A stretch of 64,000 nucleotides of DNA, taken from assembly GCA_019911805.1 (NCBI GenBank), contig JAIOJV010000088.1, forward strand, positions 1 through 64,000. Direction: 5' to 3'. The notes beneath the pieces were generated by a model. That model searched no databases. It was not told the origin of the DNA and saw only the letters and a program-made list of their open reading frames with translations. Within the stretch, counting starts at the first letter, position 1; each line of letters begins with the position of its first letter. Below, in pieces: positions 62,604 through 64,000 of this stretch. A program made the position numbers and the translations under genes. Source of the stretch: Gammaproteobacteria bacterium. Its GTDB lineage: Bacteria; Pseudomonadota; Gammaproteobacteria; Thiohalobacterales; Thiohalobacteraceae.

Positions 62604-62921
62604 CTACCCCGCCTTCTGCAGTCGCTTGAGGAAGACCCGCATCTCCTTGGCCGCCTGCTTGTCACCCTTGCGCTCGGCCACCTCGATGCCGGTCGCATAG
62701 GCCTCCCGGGCGGCCGCGCCGTCGCCGGCCTCTGTCAGCGCCTTGCCCAGCATCTTCCAGGCCGCCGAGTAGTCTGGGTCGTGCTGCACGGCACGCCGCA
62801 GGTGCAGCACCGCGGCCCGGGCATCGCCGGCCTTCAGGTATTCGGTACCCAGGCTGTAGCGCAGCAGGGTGTTATCCTGCCCACCCGCCAGCATCTTCTC
62901 GAAGTTGTCTATGAGGCTCAT
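62604..62921 (-). CDS. Small TPR-repeat protein
   Basis: 105 aa. MSLIDNFEKMLAGGQDNTLLRYSLGTEYLKAGDARAAVLHLRRAVQHDPDYSAAWKMLGKALTEAGDGAAAREAYATGIEVAERKGD contains about two and a half tetratricopeptide repeats, followed by a basic tail. Protein-protein interaction is expected; no partner is known. GGGAG stands 6 nt before ATG 62921. It is 32 bp from the methyltransferase gene and probably cotranscribed with it. Confidence 0.82.
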   Translation of the reverse strand: MSLIDNFEKMLAGGQDNTLLRYSLGTEYLKAGDARAAVLHLRRAVQHDPDYSAAWKMLGKALTEAGDGAAAREAYATGIEVAERKGDKQAAKEMRVFLKRLQKAG

Positions 62922-62953
62922 GAGATGCTCCCGATCAGGTCGCTGCGGCGCGC

Positions 62954-63532
62954 TCAGACGCGTGCACCGATAAACTGTACCTCGCCACGCAGGCCGCGAG
63001 CGTGGTCGCCCGGCACCCCGTCCTCCCGATAGAGGTGGACGCGCAACGGCGCAAACAGGTGCAGCAGTTCGCCCGTCGCCAACCGGTAGGCTGGATTGCG
63101 CGGCCCGCGGTCGCCCACGCGCTCCGGGCCGAAGGTCTGGTAGAACAACAGCCCGCCCGGCCGCAACGCCGCCATGATTGCCGGGGTAAGCCGCCGGTCC
63201 AGGAAATAGCCGACCGTGATCGCATCGTAGCACGCCGGCGGCGGCGGCTCGGCCACCACGTCGCGCACCCGGGACGCGATCGTCAGGCCGTCACGGGCGG
63301 CCGCCGCTTCCAGTTGCCCGAGGGCGACCGCCGACAGATCCCAGGCATCCACTGTCAGCCCGCAACGCGCCAGCAACAGTGCCGTACCGCCCCGGCCACA
63401 GGCCAGGTCCAGCGCCCGCCCCTCCACCGGCAGCAGATGGGCGTAATCACGTACCACCGCGATCGGCAACGGCGCTGTGTCGGGCGTGCCGCGGTAGCGC
63501 TGATCCCAGCTGTTGCGCTCCTCGTTCGTCAT
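62954..63532 (-). CDS. Class I SAM-dependent methyltransferase (TehB-like)
   Basis: 192 aa. SWDQRYRGTPDTAPLPIAVVRDYAHLLPVEGRALDLACGRGGTALLLARCGLTVDAWDLSAVALGQL (SAM motif I and acidic loop), YDAITVGYFLDRRLTPAIMAALRPGGLLFYQTF. It resembles small TehB/UbiE-like methyltransferases, substrate unknown. Starts at 63532 (MTNEERNSW), 2 bp after the trkH stop; likely operon trkH-methyltransferase-TPR. Confidence 0.85.
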   Translation of the reverse strand: MTNEERNSWDQRYRGTPDTAPLPIAVVRDYAHLLPVEGRALDLACGRGGTALLLARCGLTVDAWDLSAVALGQLEAAAARDGLTIASRVRDVVAEPPPPACYDAITVGYFLDRRLTPAIMAALRPGGLLFYQTFGPERVGDRGPRNPAYRLATGELLHLFAPLRVHLYREDGVPGDHARGLRGEVQFIGARV

Positions 63533-63534
63533 CG

Positions 63535-64000
63535 TCAACGTCGCCAGAACGCCGGTGACAGCAGCACCAACACGGTGAAGATCTCGAGCCGCCCGAGCAA
63601 CATGGCGATACACAGGACCCACTTGGCGATGGCGTTCAGGTCGCCGTAGTGGGCGCTCACGTTGCCCAGCCCCGGCCCCAGGTTATTCATGCACGCCGCG
63701 ACCGCGGAGAATGCCGTAACCTGATCGAGGCCCGTCGCCATCAGGATCAGGAGTAACACGCCGAAGATGGCGATGTACGCGGCGAAGAAGCCCCACACCG
63801 CCTCCACCACCCGGTCGGGCAGAGGCTTGCGGTTGATCTTGATCGGGATCTGCGCATTAGGGTGCACCAGACGCGTGATCTCACGCCCGACCTGCTTGAT
63901 GAGCAGCAGGAAGCGGATCACCTTGATGCCCCCGCCGGTGGAGGTGGCGCACGCGCCGATGAAGCTCGTGAACAACAGCAGCACCGGCAGGAAGCCCGGC
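63535..64000 (-). CDS. trkH: Trk potassium uptake protein TrkH (3' part, cut by window edge)
   Basis: The C-terminal 155 or so residues are visible: PGFLPVLLLFTSFIGACATSTGGGIKVIRFLLLIKQ (selectivity-filter region with STGGG), a charged cytoplasmic loop (IKINRKPLPDRVVE), then AVAACMNNLGPGLGNVSAHYGDLNAIAKWVLCIAMLLGRLEIFTVLVLLSPAFW (last filter and helices). TrkH is the membrane subunit of the Trk K+ uptake system. The frame is open to the last base; the start lies outside. Confidence 0.93.
   Translation of the reverse strand, partial: PGFLPVLLLFTSFIGACATSTGGGIKVIRFLLLIKQVGREITRLVHPNAQIPIKINRKPLPDRVVEAVWGFFAAYIAIFGVLLLILMATGLDQVTAFSAVAACMNNLGPGLGNVSAHYGDLNAIAKWVLCIAMLLGRLEIFTVLVLLSPAFWRR

Overview
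The window is dense, GC-rich bacterial chromosome (most codons end in G or C) carrying single-copy housekeeping genes with gammaproteobacterial neighbours: cca, folB/folK, plsY, tsaD, the rpsU-yqeY-dnaG-rpoD macromolecular-synthesis operon, uup, metH, tex, rnd, his-tat and fnr. A DsrE2-type protein, a rhodanese and a DsrC-family protein, together with NapF, FNR and an NsrR-like regulator, suggest a facultatively anaerobic, sulfur-oxidising gammaproteobacterium of the Chromatiales/Ectothiorhodospiraceae kind. The lineage is inferred from gene content and was not tested by any search. No phage, plasmid, complete insertion sequence or CRISPR array was seen. The accessory DNA consists mostly of short palindromic and tandem intergenic repeats.

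Left part (1-14 kb): the start of a tonB-like gene (cut by the window edge) diverges from moaA; then napF, a repeat-rich 0.8 kb gap, a succinate-semialdehyde dehydrogenase, the lytic transglycosylase slt, an NDUFA9-like SDR protein, cca, uppP, a leftward folB-folK-midA cluster, plsY and tsaD. A good sigma-70 promoter lies between tsaD and rpsU and drives rpsU-yqeY-dnaG-rpoD (14.1-18.8 kb), which ends in a strong terminator.

Just after rpoD is the most unusual feature: a tRNA-Ile(CAU) gene interrupted after the anticodon by a 234-nt group I intron (18888-19198). It is followed by a terminator, an AT-rich stretch and a perfect inverted pair of DnaA boxes upstream of uup. metH (cobalamin-dependent methionine synthase) follows.

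Middle part (25.6-47.8 kb): a glycine-zipper lipoprotein; a TlpA-like thioredoxin coupled to an exported protein of unknown function; a small conserved-looking protein; a cysteine-free DsrC-family protein with a novel-looking N-terminal domain; an NsrR-like repressor; a CBS-domain protein preceded by two NsrR-like half-sites; tex; an SDR epimerase whose last residues are encoded by a tandem repeat; a coupled periplasmic PhnD-like receptor and membrane diguanylate cyclase; a YadGH-type ABC exporter; rnd with a possible 39-aa upstream gene; a YheS-type ABC-F protein; a small secreted protein; an FMN reductase; an RND efflux pair; and a pentapeptide-repeat protein.

Right part (47.8-64 kb): a DUF255 thioredoxin-fold protein, then a leftward hisB-hisH-hisA-hisF-hisI-hisE-tatA-tatB-tatC run whose intergenic gaps are filled by dispersed repeats. 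fnr with an FNR-box-like site, a methyltransferase, dtd-pip, a DsrE2-like protein, a rhodanese, an LpxL-type acyltransferase, a TPR protein, another methyltransferase and the 3' end of trkH complete the window. At least seven intergenic repeat families recur: GCCACGGAA elements, GGGGACGGATTT palindromes, CTAGG tracts, GGGATT(T/C) tandem repeats, GTAGGAGCGGC palindromes, CGTCATTGCGAG palindromes and a MITE-like element with GCCTGT ends.
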